A stretch of DNA of 64,000 bases, taken from Ochrobactrum sp. Marseille-Q0166 (lineage in GTDB: Bacteria; Pseudomonadota; Alphaproteobacteria; Rhizobiales; Rhizobiaceae). Positions 28,044 through 36,952 of this stretch are shown one piece after another. Numbering within the stretch: position 1 is the stretch's first letter; every line of letters begins with the position of its first letter. Where the stretch lies: contig NZ_JACJUO010000002.1 of NCBI RefSeq assembly GCF_014397025.1, positions 310,001 to 374,000 on the forward strand, given 5' to 3'. A model generated the notes under the pieces. The model did not search any database and was not told the DNA's origin. It saw only the letters and a list, made by a program, of their open reading frames with translations. The translations under genes were made by a program, and so were the position numbers.

Positions 28044-28946
28044 ATGTTTCGTAAGTCGCTTGGTCGTATTCTTTTTTCTGGTGTCACCCTTGCCATGTTG
28101 GCGGGCGTTGCATCCGCTGAAGGCATTGGCGCATCGCTTCTCACCCAGCAGCATCCTTTCTACATCTCGCTCGCTGAAGCGATGAAAAAGGAAGCGCAGG
28201 CAGAAAATGTGCCACTTGAAGTTTCCATTGCCAATCAGGATCTGAGCAAGCAGCTCGCTGATGTCGAAGACTTCATCACCAAGGGTGTTGATGTCATCAT
28301 CATTTCTCCGGTTGACAGCAAGGGCGTCCGCTCTGCCATTAACAAAGCGCAGAAGGCAGGCATCAAAGTCATTACCGTTGACGTTCCAGCCAACAATGTC
28401 GAGGTGACTTCTTTTGTCGGCACCGACAATTTTGCGGGCGGCGAAAAGGCCGGTGAGCTGATGGCAAAATCCATCGGTGAAAAGGGCAATGTAGCAGTGA
28501 TTGAATATCCGACGGTTCAGTCGGTTGTGGACCGTGTCGAGGGCTTCAAGAAAGCGATCGCCAATCACCCGGATATCAAAATTGTATCAATCCAGCCCGG
28601 CATCACCCGCTCAGAAGCGCTTGCTGCCGCACAAAACATCATTCAGGCCAATCCTGATATTGTCGGCATTTTCGGTTTCGGCGATGACGCCGCCCTTGCA
28701 GCGGCTTCGGCTGTCAAGTCAGCAAAGCTTGACAAACAGGTTAAGGTTATCGGTTTTGACGGCATGGAAGAAGCGCGCAATGCAGTCAAGAATGATCCTG
28801 TCATGGTGGGTGTGATTGCTCAATACCCTGATGAAATGGGGAAAGTCGCCGTTCAGACTGCAACAAAGGTAATCAAGGGTGAAGAAGTTCCCGCCAAGCA
28901 GCCAATCGTCCCTGGCGTAGTCACCAAGGACGGCGAAACCAAGTAA
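28044..28946 (+). CDS. CUT2-type sugar ABC transporter, periplasmic binding protein
   Basis: A 300-residue binding protein of the ribose/autoinducer-2 class. The signal peptide ends at GVASAEG. The fold signatures are EVSIANQDLSKQLADVEDFI, GVDVIIISPVDSKGVRSAI, SFVGTDNFAGGEKAGE and IGFDGMEEARNAV. TCGGAGGAA precedes the ATG. It is the first gene of an operon with two-domain ATPase, permease and sugar kinase. The ligand is unknown; the neighbouring kinase suggests a ketohexose or related compound. Confidence 0.93.
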   Translation: MFRKSLGRILFSGVTLAMLAGVASAEGIGASLLTQQHPFYISLAEAMKKEAQAENVPLEVSIANQDLSKQLADVEDFITKGVDVIIISPVDSKGVRSAINKAQKAGIKVITVDVPANNVEVTSFVGTDNFAGGEKAGELMAKSIGEKGNVAVIEYPTVQSVVDRVEGFKKAIANHPDIKIVSIQPGITRSEALAAAQNIIQANPDIVGIFGFGDDAALAAASAVKSAKLDKQVKVIGFDGMEEARNAVKNDPVMVGVIAQYPDEMGKVAVQTATKVIKGEEVPAKQPIVPGVVTKDGETK

Positions 28947-28992
28947 CACCGCGTGAAATGATGACACTCCTCCCAGTCGTCATTTCCATTCA

Positions 28993-29038
28993 GTGCGCGG
29001 CGGCATGGCGGTCACCACCCGCCCATGCCGCCGCGCAC
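28993..29038 (+). other. Strong intercistronic stem-loop after the binding-protein gene
   Basis: A perfect 16-bp stem (GTGCGCGGCGGCATGG at 28993-29008 with its complement at 29023-29038) and a 14-base loop separate the binding-protein and ATPase genes. It lacks a U-run. Such hairpins commonly protect upstream mRNA and raise binding-protein output relative to membrane components. Confidence 0.7.
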
Positions 29039-29115
29039 ATTATCGGCAAAGACTGTCGCATCGGCCATCCCCCGCCTGATGAAGACAGCAAATAATGGAG
29101 AGCGGAGGTTTTCAG

Positions 29116-30648
29116 ATGACCGTTATCAATTCCGCACCAAAGAGTAATCAGGATATCGTTCTTGATATCAGCGATGTTGCCAAATCATTTGGTCCCGTTG
29201 TTGCGCTCAAGCGTATGAATCTGACAGTCCGTCGCGGTCGCGTCCACACATTGCTTGGCGAGAACGGTGCTGGCAAATCCACACTGATGAAGATTCTTGC
29301 CGGTCTTTTCAAACCGACATCGGGCACGATCCTGTTCAAGGGGGAGCCTTACACACCCAAAAACCCACGCGATGCTCGCGCAAGCGGCATTTCAATTGTC
29401 TTTCAAGAGCTCAGCCTTTCCCGCAACCTGTCCGTTGCCGAAAATATCCTCGCCAATAATGAACCGAGCCGCTTCGGTTTCATTCGCGAACGGGAACTCA
29501 ATATGGAAGCAACACGACTCATTGCGGAGCTAGGGCTTCCCGTTGATGCACGAGCAAAAGTCGGCGACCTTTCAATCGCGCAGCGTCAGCTCGTCGAGAT
29601 TGCGAAAGGCCTGAGCCGTCCGGCTGATGTGGTCATTCTTGATGAACCGACCTCTTCCTTATCTGACAGCGAAGCAGAAATTCTTTTCACCATAATCGAA
29701 CGGCTGAAAGCCCAAGGCACGGCTGTTATCTATATTTCACACCGCATGGAAGAAATCATGCGGCTCTCCGACGATATCACTGTAGTGCGCGACGGCGAGT
29801 ATGTAACGACAACAGAAAAAAGCCAAACCAGCATCGACAAGCTCATCGCGTTAATGGTCGGGCGTGAGATGAATGATATCTATCCGCCTCGCGAGGCCCC
29901 TCGCCCATCAGCAATCGTTCCGTCCATTCTGGAGACCAGGAATCTTTCAGTTCCAGGTAAGTTCAACAATGTATCGATTGATGTGAAGCCCGGCGAAGTG
30001 CTTGGGTTGTTCGGTCTTGTCGGTTCTGGCCGATCAGATGTGATGAAGGCTCTCTTTGGCATGCTCCATCCCACCGGCGACATTCTGCTGGACGGAAAAC
30101 CCATCAATCTCGCGTCACCGGCGCAGGCTATTGCAAACGGCATCGCCTTTGTAACAGAGAACCGCAAGGAAGAAGGCCTCGTTCTGCCCCATAGTGTTGA
30201 ACGCAACATCAATATGGTAGCGCTCGGCCAGCTCGCAGGTCCTTTCGGCCTGATGCGCTCTTCAGCCGAGCGTTCCAGTGCCAAGGCCGAAGTGCTGCGA
30301 CTGGCAATTAAAACGGCATCTATCGACACTGTTGCCGGTTCGCTGAGCGGCGGTAATCAACAGAAAATCGTGCTGGCAAAATGGCTTCAGATGAAGCCAA
30401 AAATACTGATACTTGATGAACCAACCCGCGGTGTAGACGTTGGCGCAAAATTTGAAATCTACCGCATTATCCGTGAACTTGCCGCCCATGGCGCGGCTAT
30501 CCTGATGGTTTCTTCAGAGTTGCCGGAGGTTTTGGGTCTGAGTGATCGCGTCGTGGTTATGCACAACAAGCATGTCGCCGCAACACTCGATGCAGACGGC
30601 CTGACTCCTGAAACCGTCATGAGCTACGCAGCAGGAATGCACCAATGA
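29116..30648 (+). CDS. CUT2-type sugar ABC transporter, duplicated ATPase
   Basis: A 510-residue protein with two fused ABC domains, as in RbsA/XylG. The first half has GENGAGKSTLMKILAG (Walker A), LSIAQRQLVEIAKG (signature region) and VVILDEPTSSLSD; the second half has a degenerate Walker A (GLVGSGRSDVMKALFG), normal for the class, and LSGGNQQKIVLAKW plus LILDEPTRGVDVG. GGAGG precedes the ATG at 29116. Its stop overlaps the permease start by four bases (ATGA), implying translational coupling. Confidence 0.95.
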   Translation: MTVINSAPKSNQDIVLDISDVAKSFGPVVALKRMNLTVRRGRVHTLLGENGAGKSTLMKILAGLFKPTSGTILFKGEPYTPKNPRDARASGISIVFQELSLSRNLSVAENILANNEPSRFGFIRERELNMEATRLIAELGLPVDARAKVGDLSIAQRQLVEIAKGLSRPADVVILDEPTSSLSDSEAEILFTIIERLKAQGTAVIYISHRMEEIMRLSDDITVVRDGEYVTTTEKSQTSIDKLIALMVGREMNDIYPPREAPRPSAIVPSILETRNLSVPGKFNNVSIDVKPGEVLGLFGLVGSGRSDVMKALFGMLHPTGDILLDGKPINLASPAQAIANGIAFVTENRKEEGLVLPHSVERNINMVALGQLAGPFGLMRSSAERSSAKAEVLRLAIKTASIDTVAGSLSGGNQQKIVLAKWLQMKPKILILDEPTRGVDVGAKFEIYRIIRELAAHGAAILMVSSELPEVLGLSDRVVVMHNKHVAATLDADGLTPETVMSYAAGMHQ

Positions 30649-31640
30649 CAAACACACAAGACATTCAGAAAAAAGCCGCGGATGCGGAAGTCCGCCGCTC
30701 ACTATTTTCTTCTCCACTGATCCGTCAATATGGCGGCATCGTCATTTCGCTGGCGGTTCTCTGTATCGTTTTTGCAGTGCTGAACCCGCGCTTTCTCGCA
30801 TTCAACAACTTCATGAATATCATGCAGCAGGTGGCCGTGATCGCCGTCGCAGCCTACGGCATGACCTATGTGATCCTGCTCGGCGAAATCGATCTGTCTA
30901 TCGGTTCAATCATAGCAGTTGCTGGCATGGTTGCTGCCCAAGCCTTTGCCATGGGCTTTGGCTTCGTTCCAACAGTTGTGTTCACGCTGGCAGCTGGTGC
31001 CATCATGGGGGCTATCAACGGTGTTCTGTCAGCAAAACTGATGCTGCCGTCTTTCATCGTGACTGTTGCCACAATGGGCATCTATCGCGGTATGGTCAGC
31101 CTGCCGACAAATGGTGCACCGGAAATCATTGAAAATGACACATGGCTGGCTATCGGCTCGGAAAGCTGGCTCGGGCTGCCGATCATCATCTGGATCGTCG
31201 GTGTATTGTTTTTTATCAACTATGTCATTCTCTCGAAGACCGTGTTTGGCCGCCGTATCTATCTTGCAGGCGGGAACAAGGAAGCGGCTATTTATTCCGG
31301 CATCCGCGTTGATCGCATCAAGATCATCGTCTTCATGCTGTCTGGCGTCATGGCTGCAATCAGCGGCATCCTGCTTTCATCGCGCTTGTCCTCTGCACAG
31401 ACCAATGCCGGCATGGGTTACGAACTTGATGCTATTGCTGCCGTCGTTCTGGGTGGAACCTCACTTGCAGGTGGCGTTGGCACCATGGTCGGCACGATCC
31501 TTGGAGCACTGATCATCGGCGTGATCAATAACGGCATGAACATGCTGTCTGTCCCTTATTTCTATCAGCTCATCGTCAAGGGTGTCGTCATTCTTGTCGC
31601 TGTCTGGCTGGATGTCCGCTCTAAATCCGTCAGATCATAA
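30645..31640 (+). CDS. CUT2-type sugar ABC transporter permease
   Basis: A 331-residue integral membrane protein of the RbsC/BPD_transp_2 family with eight to ten hydrophobic helices. Family motifs are YGMTYVILLGEIDLSIGS, GAINGVLSAKLMLPSFIVT and LDAIAAVVLGGTSLAGGVG, the last being the ATPase contact loop. The start overlaps the ATPase stop. It forms the membrane channel of the importer. Confidence 0.95.
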   Translation: MTNTQDIQKKAADAEVRRSLFSSPLIRQYGGIVISLAVLCIVFAVLNPRFLAFNNFMNIMQQVAVIAVAAYGMTYVILLGEIDLSIGSIIAVAGMVAAQAFAMGFGFVPTVVFTLAAGAIMGAINGVLSAKLMLPSFIVTVATMGIYRGMVSLPTNGAPEIIENDTWLAIGSESWLGLPIIIWIVGVLFFINYVILSKTVFGRRIYLAGGNKEAAIYSGIRVDRIKIIVFMLSGVMAAISGILLSSRLSSAQTNAGMGYELDAIAAVVLGGTSLAGGVGTMVGTILGALIIGVINNGMNMLSVPYFYQLIVKGVVILVAVWLDVRSKSVRS

Positions 31641-31652
31641 TTGGTTAATCGC

Positions 31653-32600
31653 ATGAAAAAGATCATCACTATTGGCGAAATCGTCGTTGAGATTATGGCT
31701 GTGGAAACCGGCAATGGTTTCAAAAGTGCTATCCCGCTGATTGGCCCTTTTGCTTCTGGTGCCCCTGCGATTTTCATTGATCAGGCCGCTAAAATGGGCC
31801 AGCCATGCGGCATCGTGAGCGCGGTTGGCAATGATGATTTTGGCGCACTCAATATTGAGCGGCTGGAAAAAGATGGGGTTGATGTTGCAGCCATCAGCAT
31901 CCATCCGACAGCAGCCACAGGTAGCGCTTTTGTGCGTTATCGTCCTGATGGAAATCGCGACTTCATCTTCAACATCAAGCACAGTGCATGCAGTGCGATT
32001 GCGCTCACACCCGAAGCTGAAAAGCTGATCGAGTCTGCCGATCATCTGCATATTATGGGTTCGGCCCTGTTTTCAGATGGAATTGTCGAAACAATTCACG
32101 AAGCAACTCTGCGCATCAAGGCCAAGGGCGGGACCATTTCCTTCGATCCGAATATCCGCAAGGAAATGCTTGACCTTCCGGGTATGCGCGCGGCGCTTGT
32201 CCATGCACTCGAACACACTGATCTGTTCATGCCAAGCGGGCCAGAGATTTTCCTTTTCACAAAAGCGACTGAAGAAAAAGCCGCTGTCGAAGAGTTGCTG
32301 GCGCGCGGGATCAAGGCGATTGTTATCAAGCGCGGTTCCGAAGGAGCGAGCTATTACGATCAATCCGGTCAAGTTTCGGCAGCGGCATTCAAAGTCGATG
32401 AAATCGACCCGACCGGCGCCGGCGACAGCTTTGGCGCGGCATTCGTCACCTGCTGGCTCCGCGGTCTTGCTCCACAAGAAGCATTGCATATTGCCAATGC
32501 GACTGGAGCATGCGCTGTGAGTGTAAAAGGTCCGATGGAAGGCACATCGACAATGGCTGAAATTACGGCTTTCATCGCAAAAAATGGCGTCCCATCTTAA
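31653..32600 (+). CDS. PfkB-family sugar kinase, tagatose-kinase-like
   Basis: A 315-residue ribokinase-fold enzyme. The C-terminal PfkB signature DPTGAGDSFGAAFVTC carries the catalytic Asp and anion hole. The N-terminal substrate part (GEIVVEIMA, GPFASGAPAIFIDQAAKMG, GSAFVRYRPDGNRDFIFN) resembles, from memory, the Agrobacterium D-tagatose kinase TagK. If so the CUT2 operon would deliver D-tagatose, or a polyol oxidised to it, as tagatose-6-phosphate. It follows the permease by a few bases; the ATG at 31653 is chosen over a TTG four codons upstream. A bidirectional terminator follows. The PfkB family is certain; the substrate is inference. Confidence 0.88.
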   Translation: MKKIITIGEIVVEIMAVETGNGFKSAIPLIGPFASGAPAIFIDQAAKMGQPCGIVSAVGNDDFGALNIERLEKDGVDVAAISIHPTAATGSAFVRYRPDGNRDFIFNIKHSACSAIALTPEAEKLIESADHLHIMGSALFSDGIVETIHEATLRIKAKGGTISFDPNIRKEMLDLPGMRAALVHALEHTDLFMPSGPEIFLFTKATEEKAAVEELLARGIKAIVIKRGSEGASYYDQSGQVSAAAFKVDEIDPTGAGDSFGAAFVTCWLRGLAPQEALHIANATGACAVSVKGPMEGTSTMAEITAFIAKNGVPS

Positions 32601-32648
32601 GCGTAACCTGACCTTTAGGAAAATTTTAATGGCACATTCGTGCACAAA

Positions 32649-32676
32649 ACAAAGGGCGGTTTGACCGCCCTTTTTC
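32649..32676. terminator. Bidirectional terminator between the kinase and ABC ATPase genes
   Basis: AAAGGGCGGT / ACCGCCCTTT hairpin with T-run and A-run on either side, between convergent operons. Confidence 0.85.
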
Positions 32677-32704
32677 AATACCTGTTGTAAGACGGCTCGA
32701 TCAA

Positions 32705-33829
32705 TCAATGCGAAGAAACATCCGAAAATTCACCCTGGCGGGTAAAGGCGATGCCGTTCTGATCAAACAGGTGACAAAACTGCGGATCGACAGAGACCTT
32801 AATTGCCGTGTCTCCGCTAATCGGTGCAGTGCCCGGCGTTATGATGCAAAATGTTTCGCTCATGCCTTCCGGTACGCTGTAAACAATGGTTTGCTGTCCG
32901 AGGCGCTCGACAACGGACGAGTTAACAGTGATCGCGTTCAGGCCGTCACTAATCGCGACATGCTCGGGACGAATGCCCAATGTCAGTGTCTGGCCGGCTT
33001 GTGGACGGGCTGCTTCTTCACAAAGAACCGGCAAAACCAGTTCATTGTCTGCAAGCTTCACGCGGGCATAACCATTGCTCTCAAAACCAGAAAACGTCAC
33101 CGGCAGCATATTCATGCGTGGGTTGCCGATGAAGCCAGCAACGAAGCTGTTGCGTGGTCGATGATAGAGTTCAAGCGGCGTACCAACCTGCGAGATGTTG
33201 CCACCTTCAAGCACAACGATACGATCAGCCATGGTCATGGCTTCGACCTGATCATGCGTCACATAGATCATGGTTGCGCCGAGCTGTTTGTGCAGCTTTG
33301 TCAGCTCAATCCGCATATCGGCACGAAGCGCTGCGTCAAGATTGGAAAGCGGCTCATCAAACAGGAAGATTTTTGGTTCACGAACAATCGCACGGCCAAT
33401 GGCCACGCGCTGACGCTGACCGCCGGACAACATGCCGGGCTTCTGCTCAAGGCGCTGATCCAGATGTAGGATCGAAGCCGCATGTTCCACCTTGCGCTTG
33501 ATGGTGGCATTGTCGGCACCTTCGACGCGCAGCGGGAATGCGATATTTTCAAAAACACTCATATGCGGATAGAGCGCATAGCTCTGGAACACCATCGCGA
33601 TGCCGCGCTTGACCGGAGGCAGATCGTTGACGCGCTTTTCATCAATGACGATATCGCCCGATGTCGTATCCTCAAGGCCCGCGATCATGCGCAGAAGCGT
33701 GGACTTGCCGCAGCCCGATGGTCCGACAAAGACCATGAACTCGCCGTCATTCACTTCAAGGGATACGTTCTTGACGACGTCAAACTGGCCGAAGCTCTTG
33801 ACAATATTCTTGAGGGATAATTTTCCCAC
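32705..33829 (-). CDS. ugpC: CUT1 sugar ABC transporter ATPase (MalK/UgpC type)
   Basis: A 374-residue MalK-type ATPase with GPSGCGKSTLLRMIAGLE (Walker A), LSGGQRQRVAIGRA (signature), FLFDEPLSNLDAALR (Walker B), VTHDQVEAMTMADRI (switch His) and a C-terminal TOBE/OB regulatory domain (GIRPEHVAI). The start is a GTG with AGGAG six bases upstream. It is the last gene of the minus-strand import operon, separated from the binding-protein gene by a hairpin. The UgpC name is generic for the class; amino-sugar import is suggested by context. Confidence 0.93.
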   Translation of the reverse strand: MGKLSLKNIVKSFGQFDVVKNVSLEVNDGEFMVFVGPSGCGKSTLLRMIAGLEDTTSGDIVIDEKRVNDLPPVKRGIAMVFQSYALYPHMSVFENIAFPLRVEGADNATIKRKVEHAASILHLDQRLEQKPGMLSGGQRQRVAIGRAIVREPKIFLFDEPLSNLDAALRADMRIELTKLHKQLGATMIYVTHDQVEAMTMADRIVVLEGGNISQVGTPLELYHRPRNSFVAGFIGNPRMNMLPVTFSGFESNGYARVKLADNELVLPVLCEEAARPQAGQTLTLGIRPEHVAISDGLNAITVNSSVVERLGQQTIVYSVPEGMSETFCIITPGTAPISGDTAIKVSVDPQFCHLFDQNGIAFTRQGEFSDVSSH

Positions 33830-33864
33830 GCTGCTCTCCTGCGGCCGAAACTCTTATTTATAAC

Positions 33865-33893
33865 CCGCCCTGCCAAAAGCTTCGGCAGGGCGG
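33865..33893 (-). other. Intercistronic hairpin between the CUT1 binding-protein and ATPase genes
   Basis: CCGCCCTGCC / GGCAGGGCGG, a 10-bp stem directly after the binding-protein stop codon, with a short AT-rich stretch following on the minus strand. It probably attenuates or stabilises the transcript, giving more binding protein than ATPase. Confidence 0.7.
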
Positions 33894-33906
33894 ATAAGCT
33901 GTCGAT

Positions 33907-35139
33907 TTAGTTCAGCTTCTTCAGTTCTTCATCTGCCTTCTTCAGCGCATCTTCAGGCTTTGCATCGCCTGTGATGACGGACTGAACCATGGCAATCATG
34001 ACGTTCTGGAAACCGCGCCAATCGGTGAAGAGCGGCTCTGCACCACCATACTGGATGCCTTCGATCAGAGGGCGCCAATAAGGAATATCGACCATGACCT
34101 TATCAACTGCAGGAGATGGCCGCATTGGCGTCAAGCCTTCATCGGTTGCCAGTTCATATTCTTCCTGAATAGCAGGCGACGTGATGTATTTGGCAAACTC
34201 GGAAGCTTTTTCCTCAACGCCCGAATCCTTGAACACGGCAAGGCTGTCAGTAATCACCAGCGTGCCTGGGCCCTTCGCATCAGGACCAACGGGGAGCGTC
34301 GCGATGCCCCAGTTAAACTTTGAATCCTGAAGACGAACAGCGGCACCCGAGCCGCCCTGGATCATGCCGACTTTGCCGTCGAGGAAAATCGCGCGGACTT
34401 CGTTCTGCTCATAAGCTGTCGGACCTTCTTCGGCGTAAGCCTTGATATCGTTATAAGCCTTGAGAGCAGCCAGAACCTGCGGATTATCGATGACCACTTC
34501 ACCCTTGTCGTTCAGGATCTTGCCGTCATTGGTGTAAACCCAGTGCAGGAACTGGTGCACAGTGTTGTCGAAAGTCTTTGCCGACAGGCCATAGCCTGGA
34601 ATGCCGGTCTTTTCCTTGATGATTTTGGCGAATTCGATTTCTTCCGCCCAGGTCCGTGGTGGCTTTTCAGGATCGAGACCAGCCTGCTTGAACAGGTCCT
34701 TGTTCCAGTAGAGAACCTTGGTCGAAAGTGCGATCGGCACGCCCCACTGGGTGCCGTCATAGGTGACCGTTTCAACGACGTGCGGAAAATAAGTTGCCTT
34801 TTCCTCATCACTCATCGGCACCTGAACGATCATGTCGTTGTCGGCAAATTCCTTGAGCGTGCGCGAACCGACATAGGCGATTGCTGGCGGTGTGCCTGCA
34901 GCGGCAAGTGTCGTTGCCTTGTCCTGGCACTGTGCCCAGCCGACCACTTCAACAGCGATCTTCCAATCCGGGTTCTTTTCTTCCCAGGCCTTGATGTATT
35001 TGTCATGCGTCTTGTCGAGCTTGTCGCCGCAATAGATCCATGAGATCTCCTGAGCTGCCGCCGATGCACCCAGCGTGCCCAGCATCGTGCTGCCTGCGAG
35101 AACAAGCGCTGCAGCCCCCATTTTTAATATCGTCGTCAC
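33907..35139 (-). CDS. CUT1 sugar ABC transporter, periplasmic binding protein
   Basis: A binding protein of about 410 residues (SBP_bac family 1) with a signal peptide (MGAAALVLAGSTMLGTLGASAAA). Family segments are WGVPIALSTKVLYWNKDLFKQAGLDPEKPP, GKVGMIQGGSGAAVRL and TPMRPSPAVDKVM. The start is uncertain: a GTG at 35139 lies behind a GGGAG-containing stretch, while an in-frame ATG at 35160 is also open. It captures the sugar for the two permeases upstream. Neighbouring genes suggest N-acetylhexosamines or their oligomers. Confidence 0.93.
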   Translation of the reverse strand: MTTILKMGAAALVLAGSTMLGTLGASAAAQEISWIYCGDKLDKTHDKYIKAWEEKNPDWKIAVEVVGWAQCQDKATTLAAAGTPPAIAYVGSRTLKEFADNDMIVQVPMSDEEKATYFPHVVETVTYDGTQWGVPIALSTKVLYWNKDLFKQAGLDPEKPPRTWAEEIEFAKIIKEKTGIPGYGLSAKTFDNTVHQFLHWVYTNDGKILNDKGEVVIDNPQVLAALKAYNDIKAYAEEGPTAYEQNEVRAIFLDGKVGMIQGGSGAAVRLQDSKFNWGIATLPVGPDAKGPGTLVITDSLAVFKDSGVEEKASEFAKYITSPAIQEEYELATDEGLTPMRPSPAVDKVMVDIPYWRPLIEGIQYGGAEPLFTDWRGFQNVMIAMVQSVITGDAKPEDALKKADEELKKLN

Positions 35140-35181
35140 CTCTGGAAACTCCCTTATCATGGTAGATGTTTAGACGGATTG

Positions 35182-36048
35182 TTATTGCTTCACCGCGCCC
35201 GCAGTCAGACCCCCGACCAGATAACGCTGTAAAAGGAAGATAATGATCATCGCCGGTGCGATGCCGATAAACGATGCCGCCATCAGCTCATTCCACACCA
35301 CTTCCTGCTTGCCAAAGAAGGCAAAGAGACCAACCGGCAGCGGCATGTATTCAGCCTTGGAATTGAACGTCAGTGCAAAGATGAACTGCTGCGCATAGGC
35401 ACCGATGAAAGTGGTGATGGCCACAACGATGATACCCGGCATGGCAATCGGCAGAATGACCCGGCGCAGCGTGTAGAACTGGCTTGCGCCATCCATATAG
35501 GCAGCTTCATTCAGCTCACGCGGAATACGCATCATGTAAGTGCGCAGCAGCCAGATTGCCGCCGGAATGAGAAATGCTACACCCGGCACAATCATCGCCG
35601 CATAGGTGTTAAGCAGCTGAAAGCTGCGCATCAAGCGGAACAGCGGTATCAGCAGAACTGCGCCTGAAAACATGTTAATGGCCAGAAAGCCGCCAAGGAT
35701 CAGCCCAGCTCCGCGAAACTCGAAGCGCGAGAAAGCGTAAGCAGCAGGCACGACCAGAAGCAACACGATGACCGTGACCACTGTTGAGATAAAGAACGAG
35801 TTGAAGATATAGCGCCCGAACTGCGGCACGCTCTTCCACATCGAGAAATAGGCATCAAAACTGCCATTTTCAGGCCAGAATGTATAAGGCGAAGAAAACA
35901 GCTGGTTGAGCGGTTTCAGCGAAACCAGAAAGCCTTCGATGAACGGCGCCAAAAGGAAAAACAGGAATACTGCAATTCCCACATAGGCTCCGATTTTTTC
36001 ATACCATGTGTAGCGGTCGATCAGCGGCGTGTTTTGCGTTTGGCTCAT
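35182..36048 (-). CDS. CUT1 sugar ABC transporter permease (MalG type)
   Basis: A 288-residue, six-helix permease. The EAA loop is ELNEAAYMDGASQFYTLRRVILPIAMPGI, which docks the ATPase. AGGGGAC precedes the ATG. It follows the MalF-type permease by 11 bases and precedes the binding-protein gene, so all are one transcript. Confidence 0.95.
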   Translation of the reverse strand: MSQTQNTPLIDRYTWYEKIGAYVGIAVFLFFLLAPFIEGFLVSLKPLNQLFSSPYTFWPENGSFDAYFSMWKSVPQFGRYIFNSFFISTVVTVIVLLLVVPAAYAFSRFEFRGAGLILGGFLAINMFSGAVLLIPLFRLMRSFQLLNTYAAMIVPGVAFLIPAAIWLLRTYMMRIPRELNEAAYMDGASQFYTLRRVILPIAMPGIIVVAITTFIGAYAQQFIFALTFNSKAEYMPLPVGLFAFFGKQEVVWNELMAASFIGIAPAMIIIFLLQRYLVGGLTAGAVKQ

Positions 36049-36059
36049 TGTTTGTCCCC

Positions 36060-36944
36060 TTATGCCAGCTTTTCGGGGCTGATGCGTCGCGTGACACGGA
36101 AATAAGCAAGGCAGAACAGCGACAGGAATATGCAGATCGTGACAGCACGCGCTGCACCCTCACCGTAACGCTTGGAACCGATAGCGGTCTGATAGGTGTC
36201 GATAATCATCGTGGTGGTCGAGCCATTTGGGCCGCCCTGCGTCAGAATCCAGATGATGTCGAACGAATTGAATGTCGCAATGGTCGATAACATCGACATG
36301 GTGATGATGGCAGGCAGCATCAGCGGCAACGTCACCCGGCGGAAACGGTACATGCGGCCTGCGCCATCCGTCCACGCAGCTTCATAGAGATCCTTCGGGA
36401 TCGCCTGAAGAGCGGCGAGGAAATAGAGCGTCACCATTGGCACGCCGATCCAGACGTCGGTCACAATAGTTGCCCAAAATGCCGTCGAGCCATGCGCAAG
36501 AAACGCAACCGGACCATCGACCAGACCGAAACGCTGAAGCATACCTGAAATCATGCCGAACTGACCGTTATACATCCAGCTCCACATGAAGATACCAATC
36601 GCCATTGGCACGATCCATGGCGGCATGATCATGATGCGAAACAGTGCGCGTCCCGGCAAAGCCATGTTGAGAAGCACTGCTCCAAACATGCCGATCGATA
36701 TTTTCATCAACACCGAAAAGAACGTCCAGACGAATGTACGGCCAATGACGGCCAAAAACTGCGCATTGGCAATCTTTTCATAATTGGCCCAGCCAACCCA
36801 ATTGGTTGTGCGGCGCAGCGATGCATCGGTGAAAGACAGGATGAAGGTGTCGATTAGCGGATAGGCAACGATGGCCAGCACATAGACGAGTGCCGGTGCC
36901 AGCATGACCCACGCAAAGATGACTTTGGAGCGTTGCATTCCCAT
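36060..36944 (-). CDS. CUT1 sugar ABC transporter permease (MalF type)
   Basis: A 294-residue permease with six helices, starting AWVMLAPALVYVLAIVAYPLIDTF as usual for the MalF/UgpA group. The EAA loop is DLYEAAWTDGAGRMYRFRRVTLPLMLPAI. It lies eight bases after the Gfo/Idh gene and is translationally close to the second permease. Confidence 0.95.
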   Translation of the reverse strand: MGMQRSKVIFAWVMLAPALVYVLAIVAYPLIDTFILSFTDASLRRTTNWVGWANYEKIANAQFLAVIGRTFVWTFFSVLMKISIGMFGAVLLNMALPGRALFRIMIMPPWIVPMAIGIFMWSWMYNGQFGMISGMLQRFGLVDGPVAFLAHGSTAFWATIVTDVWIGVPMVTLYFLAALQAIPKDLYEAAWTDGAGRMYRFRRVTLPLMLPAIITMSMLSTIATFNSFDIIWILTQGGPNGSTTTMIIDTYQTAIGSKRYGEGAARAVTICIFLSLFCLAYFRVTRRISPEKLA

Positions 36945-36952
36945 ATATCAGA

